Shown here: positions 43,982 through 52,590 of the stretch, in pieces
How the letters are laid out: each line of letters starts with the position of its first letter
Position numbering within the stretch: the stretch's first letter is position 1
NCBI GenBank assembly: GCA_947496705.1
Contig: CANMDW010000003.1
Location: 1-64,000 of the forward strand
Direction of reading: 5' to 3'
DNA from: an uncultured Aquimarina sp.
Lineage (GTDB): Bacteria; Bacteroidota; Bacteroidia; Flavobacteriales; Flavobacteriaceae
DNA: 64,000 bases
Made by a program: the position numbers and the translations under genes
Notes under the pieces: model-generated
The model's input: only the letters and a program-made list of their open reading frames with translations
Databases searched by the model: none
What the model was told of the DNA's origin: nothing

Positions 43982-45172
43982 ATGAAAAAAATAATACTGG
44001 TCTTGCTTTGTGGAATACAAATCTCTTGCGCACAGGATAATCTCACAGAAGCCAATAGACTAAAAGGGGAAGCTGCCATTTTAATGAAAGCCAAAGATTA
44101 CCAGGCAACCATTAATGCAGCAAAACAAGCTCTTGTGGTTTTTGAAAAAAATAAAGACACTATAAATAGTGCAGAAACCTTGTACTTAATGGCTCGAGCC
44201 TCAGCTTTATCAAAAGATTTTGAAAGCGCTGTGAAGTATGGCGAGAAAGGAAGTCAGTTGTGCCTACTTAAAGAAAACTATCCTTTAGAATATAAAATTA
44301 ATCACACTTTGAGTTGGGCGTATTTTACTTTAGGTAAAGACTTTTCAGAAAATTTAGAACATCAAAAGCGGCAGTTGTATGTAGTGAATCAAATGGATGA
44401 CGAGAAAGCCAAAGCATTAGTGTACAATAATTATGGATATGATACAACTGTTTCAGGCACCATTTCGCTAGACAGTACCATTGCATATATGAAATTTGCG
44501 AATGACTATTATGCTAAAGCTGAAAATAATAAAGGACGATGGTATACCTTAATGAATCTTACCTGGCAATACCGATTAAAAAATGATTTACAAAAATCTG
44601 AACATTATGGCAGGCTTTCGGCCCAACAGGCAAGAGCAGATAATGATCGACATGCCATTATTGAAGCCAATACCAATTTAGGGGAAACACTTCTCTATCA
44701 AAACAAACTGCAGGAAGCGGCTCCTTATTACGAAGAGGGCTTGAAATGGAGCAATCAAAAAGAGGATAGAGATACGTTTGTCTTTGATGTTTACTATTCA
44801 AAGTACTTATGGAAGAAAGGGGAAAAGAAAAAAGCAATTAGTGCTGTGAAGAAAGCTATTAAATTTTTAGAAACGAGTGAGGTGTTCTATGAGATGTTAG
44901 GGCGTGCTTTTCTTGCAGACTATAGCTACCAATCAAATAATTTTACTGAAGTTAAAAAGCAATTAGAGGTTTTTAATAATCCTCGAAGTAACTATATATC
45001 GCTCGAAGCAAAAACGCTTGCAAAAATTACCGAGGTTAAATTACTATCTAAAGAAAGTACGATAGAAACTAAAGAAGTTTTGAAAGCTGTTTCAAAAAAA
45101 CTAGAAGAGGTTGGAGCAACACAACTTATAAATCAGGTTATAGAGGCCGAAAAGATAATTAATAAGCAATGA
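43982..45172 (+). CDS. exported TPR protein
   Basis: A 396-aa protein with a signal peptide (about 1-17, CGIQISCAQD; the Cys near position 16 gives a possible lipobox). The rest is a series of degenerate tetratricopeptide repeats (e.g. 'ALVYNNYGYDTTVSGTISLDSTIAYMKFANDYYAKAEN' and 'EANTNLGETLLYQNKLQEAAPYYEEGLKW'). It probably mediates protein contacts at the envelope. It is last in the AraC-PhoD-DoxX-TPR group. Confidence 0.85.
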   Translation: MKKIILVLLCGIQISCAQDNLTEANRLKGEAAILMKAKDYQATINAAKQALVVFEKNKDTINSAETLYLMARASALSKDFESAVKYGEKGSQLCLLKENYPLEYKINHTLSWAYFTLGKDFSENLEHQKRQLYVVNQMDDEKAKALVYNNYGYDTTVSGTISLDSTIAYMKFANDYYAKAENNKGRWYTLMNLTWQYRLKNDLQKSEHYGRLSAQQARADNDRHAIIEANTNLGETLLYQNKLQEAAPYYEEGLKWSNQKEDRDTFVFDVYYSKYLWKKGEKKKAISAVKKAIKFLETSEVFYEMLGRAFLADYSYQSNNFTEVKKQLEVFNNPRSNYISLEAKTLAKITEVKLLSKESTIETKEVLKAVSKKLEEVGATQLINQVIEAEKIINKQ

Positions 45173-45240
45173 AAATTTTTGAATCATTAGAAAACCTAGA
45201 GGAAAAACTCATATCCACAATAAATGATATGACCGAATAA
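45169..45240 (+). CDS. possible 23-aa microprotein coupled to the TPR gene
   Basis: An ATG at 45169 overlaps the TGA of the TPR gene as ATGA and opens a 23-codon frame that begins MKIFESLENLEEKL and ends in TAA. It is amphipathic and acidic. Such overlaps favour translational coupling, but a frame this short can arise by chance. Confidence 0.3.
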   Translation: MKIFESLENLEEKLISTINDMTE

Positions 45241-45431
45241 GAAATAATGAGCATTACTACTTATGATTTTATCATCGATGCATATAACGGTAATTTCTTT
45301 TAAGAACTTTAAGAAATGGTATAACGCTTTAAGGACTAGCACATTTCCGGAAAATCTATGAATATTTACAACATAGGTACATTACAATTTTTACAGACTA
45401 TAACTTTTCTGACATAAAGAGATTTTTGCTG

Positions 45432-45857
45432 TTAGTTTATGAGATCAGATGGACATACGGCGAATTCTTTTTTGAAGCACTTAGAAAAGTAAGAGGGATT
45501 AGAAAACCCCGCCTGAAAGGCAATTTCGGCAATAGTATTCTGTTGACTCAGTATAAGTTCTTTGGCACGATGCAAACGCACCGAGCAAATCAATTGATTA
45601 GGAGATTTATTGGTAATAGCTTTAAGTTTACGCTGCACTTGTCGCTCACTAACACCTATTTCCTTACAGAGCATTTCTACACCAAAATACTCATTACTCA
45701 GATGATTATCGATGCTTTGAAATACATTTTCCAGAAAAGAATCTTTTTGAGGAAGTCTATTAAGGTTGTTGGGCCTCGGCTTTTCGGCAACAGTAAATAG
45801 TAAAAGGGATTCACCAGATTCGGTTTCAAAAATTGTTTTGTATGGTGTAAAAAAGCG
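45432..45857 (-). pseudogene. C-terminal AraC fragment of a larger regulator
   Basis: The longest ATG frame is only 80 aa (45432-45674), but the frame is open upstream to about 45857. It reads as an interdomain linker ('FFTPYKTIFETESGESLLLF'), then 'FLENVFQSIDNHLSNEYFGVEMLCKEIGVS' and an AraC domain. This pattern matches the end of response regulators or hybrid two-component proteins. A stop codon ends it upstream. The sensor and receiver parts are missing, so it is a truncated relic, unless a short AraC protein is made from the internal ATG. Confidence 0.65.
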
Positions 45858-45898
45858 CCCATATATCTATAGCGCAGTTATTTGATATGGGCACCATA
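45841..45898. other. nested inverted repeats at the break of the AraC relic
   Basis: Outer arms TATGGTG and CACCATA, inner arms GCCCATAT (45857-45864) and ATATGGGC (45885-45892). It coincides with the loss of the AraC relic's reading frame and may mark a recombination point or a shared terminator between convergent ends. Confidence 0.4.
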
Positions 45899-45934
45899 AA
45901 ACAGGAATGTCTATACGATCTGTTACTATTTTGA

Positions 45935-46840
45935 CTATATATTTTTCTTTATATCATTTATTATATATTCTTCCCAATTTAATTCTACGTAATATGTTTT
46001 GAGGTATTCTTTAACAATTAAAATATCTTCTTTGGCCGTTAAATCGGGAACATGTTCAGAAAAAGGTATTCCTATAGCTGTTTTCGGATGTTTTTTCAAC
46101 ATATTTAAAAGAACTGTTGGTAGTTCTTTTTCATTTCTTTCTGGATGAACAGGGCAATTTTTTAAAAACTGATATATTATTTTTCCATTAAATTTAAATG
46201 CGTTCATACTTACCCGTATTTTTCCTTGAACATCTACCAACATATTTATTATATCTTTTGATGGTTTTTCGACGATATCGAGTAAAAAGTCATTTTCGTC
46301 GAGTTTTGCTACTGCAAAACGAGAAATTCTCTCTAATGGGAAATCAAATGCATCTCGATCATAGCTTATAAAAGCATTCGTATGCTTTGTTTTTCGTAAT
46401 GCATATAGTGCTTCTATAGAATATAAATTGTCGCTATTACATACTGTGTAATCATCATCATTTAATTCTGGATACTGCTCAACAGCTTGAAATAAGGCAT
46501 CAGCTGTCCCGAATGGCTTCATTCTTCCTTTTGGTATATACTGTATCGCGAAAGAAATGTGTAGCCCATAAAAATCATTATCTTTGTCGTTATTTCCATA
46601 AAATTCTTTGAATAATTCTCCCTCTTCATTTATAACTATAAATATTTTTTTATACCCTGCCCATTTTGCATTATACAGAAGATAATCCATAAGTGGTCTT
46701 CCGTTTGGTCCTACGCCTATGAGTCCTTTACTTCTCCTATTAGCTTGTGCTATCTCTTCTTTACTTAAGTTATTCGTATCAGTAGGTCTTTTCATTCTTG
46801 AAGATGCTCCTCCTGCTAATATGATTAAGTTATTATGCAT
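45935..46840 (-). CDS. sugar nucleotidyltransferase (NDP-sugar pyrophosphorylase type)
   Basis: A 301-aa cytosolic protein with the N-terminal signature LAGGASSRM (residues 8-16), then 'GPNGRPLMDYLLYNA' and a 'YTVCNSDNLYS' segment. It resembles NTP-transferase pyrophosphorylases. It overlaps the upstream GHMP kinase gene by 8 bp, so the two are translationally coupled and probably act in series: kinase makes a sugar-1-phosphate, this enzyme makes the NDP-sugar. It is unusual as part of a glycan utilisation locus. The NTP and sugar are not predictable; UDP-GalNAc would fit the GH109 context. Confidence 0.78.
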   Translation of the reverse strand: MHNNLIILAGGASSRMKRPTDTNNLSKEEIAQANRRSKGLIGVGPNGRPLMDYLLYNAKWAGYKKIFIVINEEGELFKEFYGNNDKDNDFYGLHISFAIQYIPKGRMKPFGTADALFQAVEQYPELNDDDYTVCNSDNLYSIEALYALRKTKHTNAFISYDRDAFDFPLERISRFAVAKLDENDFLLDIVEKPSKDIINMLVDVQGKIRVSMNAFKFNGKIIYQFLKNCPVHPERNEKELPTVLLNMLKKHPKTAIGIPFSEHVPDLTAKEDILIVKEYLKTYYVELNWEEYIINDIKKNI

Positions 46841-47972
46841 TTCTTATGTTTGTTTTATTGTTTTTCAATATTCTAGCTCCTGGATCTACTCTTACCTGGT
46901 ATGCATCTTTTGCTCCTGCCTCGATCGTATTATTAATAACTCCTTGTATTTTTTCTTTTGGTGCAAGCACAACAATACTGCCTCCTTTTCCTGAACCAAC
47001 TATTTTGGCACCATAAGCTCCTGCATTTAAAGCTCCTTCAATCATAGTATCAATTCTAGGAAGTGTTATTTTTAAAACATCTCTTAATATTTTATGGTGT
47101 TCATTCATCAATGTTCCGATTTTTTTAAAATCTAGATCATTTTTTTTAAACTCTACAAGGGCTTTTTTTGTGATATCATAATTAGAAATAGCTGCATATA
47201 AATAAGGGGATAATCTATCAGGAACATAATTTAAATATCGCTCTAAATGTTTTTTCTCGGCTTTTTTTATATCAAAATTTCGTTCTTTTTCTTTAACCTT
47301 ATATATTGCCAACCAAGCTTTTTCTCTTAACTCTTTCAGTAATCCAATCGTTTTTTTGGGAATTCCTGATTCCCCAATAACTATTCCTTCTAATGGTTTA
47401 TGTATCAATTCGTATGAAAAATTATCACCTGTTTCCAGGTAAATAATACCACCTAATCCAATACTATATTGATCCATTTTTCCTCCAGGGCTTCCTTGTT
47501 CTACAACTTCCGCTTCATAGGCTATTTGAGAAATAAGCTCGGGAGTAACGATAGCATTGATTCCAAAAGCTTCTATCAAAAATTGCACCCAGGAAATTAC
47601 CACTGCAGATGAACTGGATGTTCCTGCATTGATAGGTAAATTACCCGATATCGTAATATCATATCCTCTGTTTGGGATACAACCGTATCGTTGCAAAACT
47701 TTTAATGCCGAGATTAGATGATCTCCTTTTTCAACTTGATCAATTTTTTTGTGAATATCAATTATCCTTTCTTTATGAATATCTGGTTTCTTAATATTAA
47801 AAACCCGAAGCTCATTTTCTACTGCGATTAATTTGATATGCCTATCTATTGCACAGGCAATAATAGGTAGTCCTAAATAATCTTGGTGATCTCCAAATAA
47901 GCAGATTCTACCAGGAGCTAATGATATGATGCTATTTTTTTTGGCATTCGATTTTAAAATATCCTTTTTCAC
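46833..47972 (-). CDS. galactokinase-type GHMP kinase
   Basis: A 379-aa cytosolic kinase. GHMP motif 1-like 'APGRICLFGDHQDY' (about 19-32) corresponds to galactokinase GEHTDY with Asp for Glu. Motif 2 is 'LPINAGTSSSSAVV' (about 112-125) and motif 3 'GAKIVGSGKGGSIVVL' (about 335-350). The start is a GTG at 47972. It would phosphorylate C1 of a hexose such as galactose, GalNAc or fucose. The 8-bp overlap with the nucleotidyltransferase suggests a salvage pair comparable to the fused FKP enzyme of Bacteroides. Confidence 0.82.
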   Translation of the reverse strand: MKKDILKSNAKKNSIISLAPGRICLFGDHQDYLGLPIIACAIDRHIKLIAVENELRVFNIKKPDIHKERIIDIHKKIDQVEKGDHLISALKVLQRYGCIPNRGYDITISGNLPINAGTSSSSAVVISWVQFLIEAFGINAIVTPELISQIAYEAEVVEQGSPGGKMDQYSIGLGGIIYLETGDNFSYELIHKPLEGIVIGESGIPKKTIGLLKELREKAWLAIYKVKEKERNFDIKKAEKKHLERYLNYVPDRLSPYLYAAISNYDITKKALVEFKKNDLDFKKIGTLMNEHHKILRDVLKITLPRIDTMIEGALNAGAYGAKIVGSGKGGSIVVLAPKEKIQGVINNTIEAGAKDAYQVRVDPGARILKNNKTNIRNA

Positions 47973-48076
47973 ACTTTATATATTTTTAAATATTCTATAT
48001 TTAATCGACTATTCAGGTACAAGTAACCAAAATATTAATATGCTTCCTTTTTAGGAAATCCCCTCACAATATGGGA

Positions 48077-50692
48077 TTAAAACTCAAACGTTATCTTATC
48101 ACCATCAGGCGCAACCCCTGTTTTACTACGCCAAACATCTGCATCCGGTTCTCCTACTTTTATACTATAAGAAGCTTTCTTATTAAAGACTTTGGCTTTA
48201 AAAGTGTTTTTATTAATCCTAATTGAATACACTATTTCTTTGGTTGCTTCATTAATTATCTGAATTACCGGTTTTTCAATACCTATAATTTCTATTTCCG
48301 GTAATATTGCTCGTGCTTTGCGTCCATAATTTTCTTCTTGTTTTATGGTAATAGGCCATCCGTCATATTGTATGTTTTCTCCTAATTGTGGTTTTGCGTG
48401 TCTTGGCCAACATTCGATACTGATAGTTCTTTCTTTTTTATGTAAGCGTATTAGTCCGTATCCTGTCGCTCTATCATAAAGTTTTGAGGGTTTCTTACCA
48501 GTAAATAATGGGTTAGACACAGCGTGTACTGTCATTTTATTTCCAAAACCATCTTCATATTCTCCAGTATATCTTGGTTTCTTTGGGTTTCTATTTTTAC
48601 CTCCTTTTGCCGGATACCATCTTCTTGGCCAATGATTTGTAATTGAAGGAACACATAATGCATATCCACTATCATTCCATTCATCCAGTCCATATTGAAT
48701 GGTTGATCCTAAATGTTGATCTCCTGCTAAGTGAAAAGCAAATCCTTTTCGAATGGCTTTAATGGCCTTGTTCCTGCCTGTTTGTGGCCATCCATTAGAA
48801 TCCAGATCGGCTACAGGTCTATCATTAATAGGATAATCCCCTTTATTCATTATTCGTAAACTAGGAATTACTGCTCCCGACATGGCCTCTTCGGGTAAGG
48901 TGGCTACGTTAGCAAAAATAGTTTGCGATAGTAATATCTTCATCTCTGCCCGATAACTCCAATCTGAAGCCCAATGTTCTAAAAATGATAGTTGTCTTTC
49001 TCCAAGAAGTCTTGCGCTTGGAACATCCCCTCCTTTTTTAATATCAAATTTTTTATTCTGCACCCAACCATTCTTTATATCTGCTTTTGGCAAATGCTTT
49101 TTTGGAGCTGATTTAAATTTTCGATCCTCAAGAATAGCAAAACTAATGCCTCCATATACCATATCTGTATAATAGGTACCAATGCCTTGCTCTACGGGAG
49201 TGGGATCATAAGGATCTGGGAGGTGACTCGTTTGTGTTCTCTCTACCATTTTGACCCAGGAGGCAGGCATTTTGTATCCTCCGGCATCCTGAGCTTTGGC
49301 ACCTTGTCCATACTCTTTGGGAGTTGCCTTACCGTTTTCTCCCCATATATTACCATGGTACACATCATGATCATCTGTAATACTAACAGTCGGTCGATCT
49401 TTCATTAAATCTCTATATGCCCAACCATATAAATACCACTTACGTAAATAATCTAATGTTGCCTTATCGTATGGAGCTCTCTGGGCCCCATATCCTCCAT
49501 TTGATTCATAGAGCTGATCTCCGGAAAAGAACAAAACATCAGGATTATGGTATTTTACCTGTTCGAATATATCGGTATTCGGAAACCCTAAATGATCATT
49601 ACCTGTAAATCCAGCGATTACGATTTCATCCTTTTCAATAGGTTCTTTTCTTATAACTCCACTCCAATAAAATTCTTCTTTCGATTTATTTCCTTTATTT
49701 ATATTATAGGTTAATCTATACGGAATATCTTTTTTAATATTCCAATTTTCTATTCTAAACGTAGCTGTACGTGCATCTTTATCTATATCACTCTCCAGTA
49801 TTGTTTCCCACTGATCGTTTTCTTTTGTCTGTAACAATACCTTTTCGGTATTAATTGTAACCGGAGCCATTTGAGCTGTTAATTTCAGTACTCCTCTACT
49901 AAGTGTATATTGACTAAATAGTATGGGTCCAAACACACATTCGTTACATTCTTTTAATTTACTTCCTGATAGTTCCCAATTTTTAAAGGACACACTTTTT
50001 TTATTACGATTAGGAGCTTTCTTTTCGGTATTATAATGACTTACCAAAGCTACATCTCCTATTAGTTTTTCTGACTTAATTCCTTTCCTTACCAATTCGG
50101 CAAGAACTTCTTTTGATTTTGGATCTAGAATCGAAACTTTTATTTGATATTCATTTTCGATTTGGATTACATCTAACCTCAGATTTACCCCTTGTTGTAA
50201 AGCCTTTTGAATTTTATCATTCTTACTATTTTCTTCAGGAAATTCTTCTATAAATAAATTTCCGGAAGTGGTCACTCCAATATGTAATCCTTTACCAAAA
50301 ACTGCGTCATCCCGATAATCATTGAATTCTCCTTTGGCTCCTATACTAAATCCAACCCAGTTTATGTTTTTATCGGATTCCTCTATACTAAAAAGCTTGA
50401 GATCAACATTCATCTTCAAATCACCAGTTGTGGTATCTAATTTTTGCGTTAATAAGTGAACATTCCTGTTTTTACCGTTCACCAGACACACTAATTCTCC
50501 ATTCGTTACTTGCCAATCCTGCATGGGGTTTGACCAATATTCTGGTCCGATCCAAGTTCTTGCTTTTGTTGTAGTAAAATCACTTCTAAAAATCAAGTCC
50601 TCTTTTTTGTTCTCCAAACAACTGGTAAATATTATTGTGTTTATAAGTATCAGGATCTTAGCAATCGTTTTCCAGAAAATATTTTTTTTCAT
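48077..50692 (-). CDS. large PhoD-like metallophosphatase lipoprotein
   Basis: An 871-aa lipoprotein (lipobox FTSC, Cys about 25). The first part (about 30-250) is a concanavalin-like jelly roll ('LIFRSDFTTTKARTWIGPEYW', 'WQVTNGELVCLVNGKN'). A short beta domain follows, then a PhoD-type metallophosphatase domain (about 350-720) with 'VLFFSGDQLYESNGG', 'VSITDDHDVYHGNIWG' and 'FHLAGDQHLGST'. Large PhoD-like proteins of this kind are frequent in sulfatase-rich glycan loci. The substrate may be a phosphorylated glycan or a sulfate/phosphate diester; this is inference. Confidence 0.82.
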   Translation of the reverse strand: MKKNIFWKTIAKILILINTIIFTSCLENKKEDLIFRSDFTTTKARTWIGPEYWSNPMQDWQVTNGELVCLVNGKNRNVHLLTQKLDTTTGDLKMNVDLKLFSIEESDKNINWVGFSIGAKGEFNDYRDDAVFGKGLHIGVTTSGNLFIEEFPEENSKNDKIQKALQQGVNLRLDVIQIENEYQIKVSILDPKSKEVLAELVRKGIKSEKLIGDVALVSHYNTEKKAPNRNKKSVSFKNWELSGSKLKECNECVFGPILFSQYTLSRGVLKLTAQMAPVTINTEKVLLQTKENDQWETILESDIDKDARTATFRIENWNIKKDIPYRLTYNINKGNKSKEEFYWSGVIRKEPIEKDEIVIAGFTGNDHLGFPNTDIFEQVKYHNPDVLFFSGDQLYESNGGYGAQRAPYDKATLDYLRKWYLYGWAYRDLMKDRPTVSITDDHDVYHGNIWGENGKATPKEYGQGAKAQDAGGYKMPASWVKMVERTQTSHLPDPYDPTPVEQGIGTYYTDMVYGGISFAILEDRKFKSAPKKHLPKADIKNGWVQNKKFDIKKGGDVPSARLLGERQLSFLEHWASDWSYRAEMKILLSQTIFANVATLPEEAMSGAVIPSLRIMNKGDYPINDRPVADLDSNGWPQTGRNKAIKAIRKGFAFHLAGDQHLGSTIQYGLDEWNDSGYALCVPSITNHWPRRWYPAKGGKNRNPKKPRYTGEYEDGFGNKMTVHAVSNPLFTGKKPSKLYDRATGYGLIRLHKKERTISIECWPRHAKPQLGENIQYDGWPITIKQEENYGRKARAILPEIEIIGIEKPVIQIINEATKEIVYSIRINKNTFKAKVFNKKASYSIKVGEPDADVWRSKTGVAPDGDKITFEF

Positions 50693-50772
50693 AAATTTTG
50701 TTATTATTTAGGCTTGTTCATCGTGATAAGTAGATGAAACATTGTCTTTTGGGTTAAAAAATATCCTAATCA

Positions 50773-52188
50773 TTATTCAACAGTATAATCTTCATTTATT
50801 TCTACTGGAATCGGCGCGTTTTTATTTTTTCTAAAAGTTTCTAAATCCTTTATTAACTCTAACACCTTTTCGGGGTGTTTTTTTGATAGGTCTGTCTGTT
50901 CCTGTAAATCTGTTTCTAAATTATATAACTCGAATTCATTATTCTCAAAATATTCATGCAGCTTCCATTTCCCTTTTCTAATGACACTGCCAGGACGGGT
51001 TCTAAACAAGGTATCCCTAGCCTCATCCTTTATTGGATCAACTCCTTCTAAATAAATAGGAAAATGCCAAACCAAAGCTCTCTCTTCTATTTCTTGATTG
51101 CCTACTAAAAATGGTAATAGCGATATTCCGTCTAAATTATATTTATTTTTATCATTTACCACATCCATAAGTGTTGGAAAAATATCCATTCCGGTTATGG
51201 GTACATCTGTTTTTCTATATTCTTTAATTTTATCTGGCCATTTAACAATACAAGGTACTCGTATTCCTCCCTCATAATACGAACCTTTCCCTGCTCGTAA
51301 AGGGAATTGCGAGGAAACATGAGCTAACCCTCCATTATCTGAAAGAAAAATCACAATGGTATTTTTTTCTATTTTTAATTCTTTTAATGTATTGAGTAAT
51401 CTACCTACATTCTTATCCATACTTTCTACCATTGCCCCATATTTGGCGTTGAATCTTTTATCCTTATTTATTTTGGTTTCATATTTTGTTATCAACTCTT
51501 CTTTTCCTTGTAATGGTGTGTGCACTGTGAAATATGGCAGATATAGAAAAAATGGCTTTGTTTTGTTTTTGTTTATAAAACCAATAGCTTCATTGGTAAG
51601 TCTATCGGTCAAATATTCCCCATCTTCACCATCCTTTAAAGTGCTGTTTTTATATGGGCTAAAATATGATTTAGGATGTCCGGCCCGAGTTCCTCCTATA
51701 TTAACATCAAATCCTTGAGTCTGAGGATCTTTTCCTAAATGCCATTTTCCTATAGAAGCACTGACATATCCATTTCTTTTTAGTGCTTCAGCTAATGTAA
51801 AAATACTGTCATGTAAGACTGTTCTATTTTCTGTTGGGATTAATTTTCTGTCTTTCGATTTTCCTCGTTTAGAAGAACCAACAGTATAAATACCATGTTC
51901 TGGTGTATTTCTGCCCGATAGGATACAGGCTCTGCTTGGTGCACAGTTTGCTGCAGGCGCATATGCATTACTAAATTGAACTCCTTCGGTTGCCAATCTA
52001 TCCAGATTAGGAGTTTCATACACAGGATTTCCCATAAAACTGGGGTCACTCCACCCCAAATCATCCACTAAAATGAATAAAATGTTGGGTTTGGCTGGTT
52101 TTTGAGCATTATTTTTCTGAATCAAATCACAGCCAATATAACTACTGCTTATTAGCATTATAAAAATAATTTTCACAGAAATTCTCAT
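50773..52188 (-). CDS. S1 family sulfatase (CAPSR type)
   Basis: A 471-aa sulfatase lipoprotein (lipobox SYIGC, Cys20). The metal ligands start at 'LFILVDDLGWSD' (Asp42-Asp43), and the formylglycine motif is Cys82 in NCAPSRACILSGR, the canonical C-x-P-S-R. A later 'GVHTPL' (here TVHTPL) and 'VIFLSDNGG' complete the fold. It needs oxidation of Cys82 by a formylglycine-generating enzyme encoded elsewhere. The 'HLGKDPQTQGFD' segment is typical. Exact S1 subfamily and sulfated sugar cannot be assigned by eye. Confidence 0.92.
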   Translation of the reverse strand: MRISVKIIFIMLISSSYIGCDLIQKNNAQKPAKPNILFILVDDLGWSDPSFMGNPVYETPNLDRLATEGVQFSNAYAPAANCAPSRACILSGRNTPEHGIYTVGSSKRGKSKDRKLIPTENRTVLHDSIFTLAEALKRNGYVSASIGKWHLGKDPQTQGFDVNIGGTRAGHPKSYFSPYKNSTLKDGEDGEYLTDRLTNEAIGFINKNKTKPFFLYLPYFTVHTPLQGKEELITKYETKINKDKRFNAKYGAMVESMDKNVGRLLNTLKELKIEKNTIVIFLSDNGGLAHVSSQFPLRAGKGSYYEGGIRVPCIVKWPDKIKEYRKTDVPITGMDIFPTLMDVVNDKNKYNLDGISLLPFLVGNQEIEERALVWHFPIYLEGVDPIKDEARDTLFRTRPGSVIRKGKWKLHEYFENNEFELYNLETDLQEQTDLSKKHPEKVLELIKDLETFRKNKNAPIPVEINEDYTVE

Positions 52189-52261
52189 ATCCCCACTTTC
52201 TTATTTTATTTAAAATTAATATCATTTCACAGATTCGAGTTTATACTGCTTTTATATTATT

Positions 52262-52457
52262 AATTTAGGCTATAGTTTAGATTTGCGTTGGTATTTTTAA
52301 CCAATGAATCTTTTATCCCATCCCCAACCCTTCCCAAAGGGAAGGTGGTCAAAAAGTCCTTTCCTTTGGAAAGGATTTAGGATAGGATACATTGCTATTT
52401 ATCAAGCAAATAAATATCTTACAATCATCAACGCAAATCTAAACTATAGCCTAAATT
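52262..52457. mobile_element. 196-bp MITE-like element with 29-bp terminal inverted repeats
   Basis: Perfect 29-bp terminal inverted repeats occupy 52262-52290 (starting AATTTAGGCT) and 52429-52457. Inside are two further perfect palindromes (CCTTCCC/GGGAAGG 52329-52345, TCCTTTCC/GGAAAGGA 52357-52375), enclosed by a longer imperfect one (52315-52388). There is no transposase and no obvious target-site duplication. It lies between the protease and sulfatase genes. Confidence 0.8.
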
Positions 52458-52510
52458 CAAAAGGTTCAGCTTTCTTTGGATTATTAACCACAGATTGCTA
52501 GTCTATAACC

Positions 52511-52533
52511 TCACAGGTTTTAGAAACCCGTGA
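52511..52533. terminator. hairpin downstream of the protease gene
   Basis: The arms TCACAGGTTT and AAACCCGTGA (one mismatch, a G-T wobble) lie 58 bp beyond the stop codon of the leftward protease gene, with a 3-base loop. No long T-run follows on the minus strand, so a terminator is possible but weak. Confidence 0.4.
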
Positions 52534-52590
52534 TATCTTCTATAATTATATTACATTTTTTGACGCCTCTACATTCAGTTTAAGCAATAA

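Noticed and set aside
52304..52501. 65-aa plus-strand frame over the MITE-like element
   Set aside because: The frame runs through the nested palindromes and terminal repeat and has no protein-like pattern.
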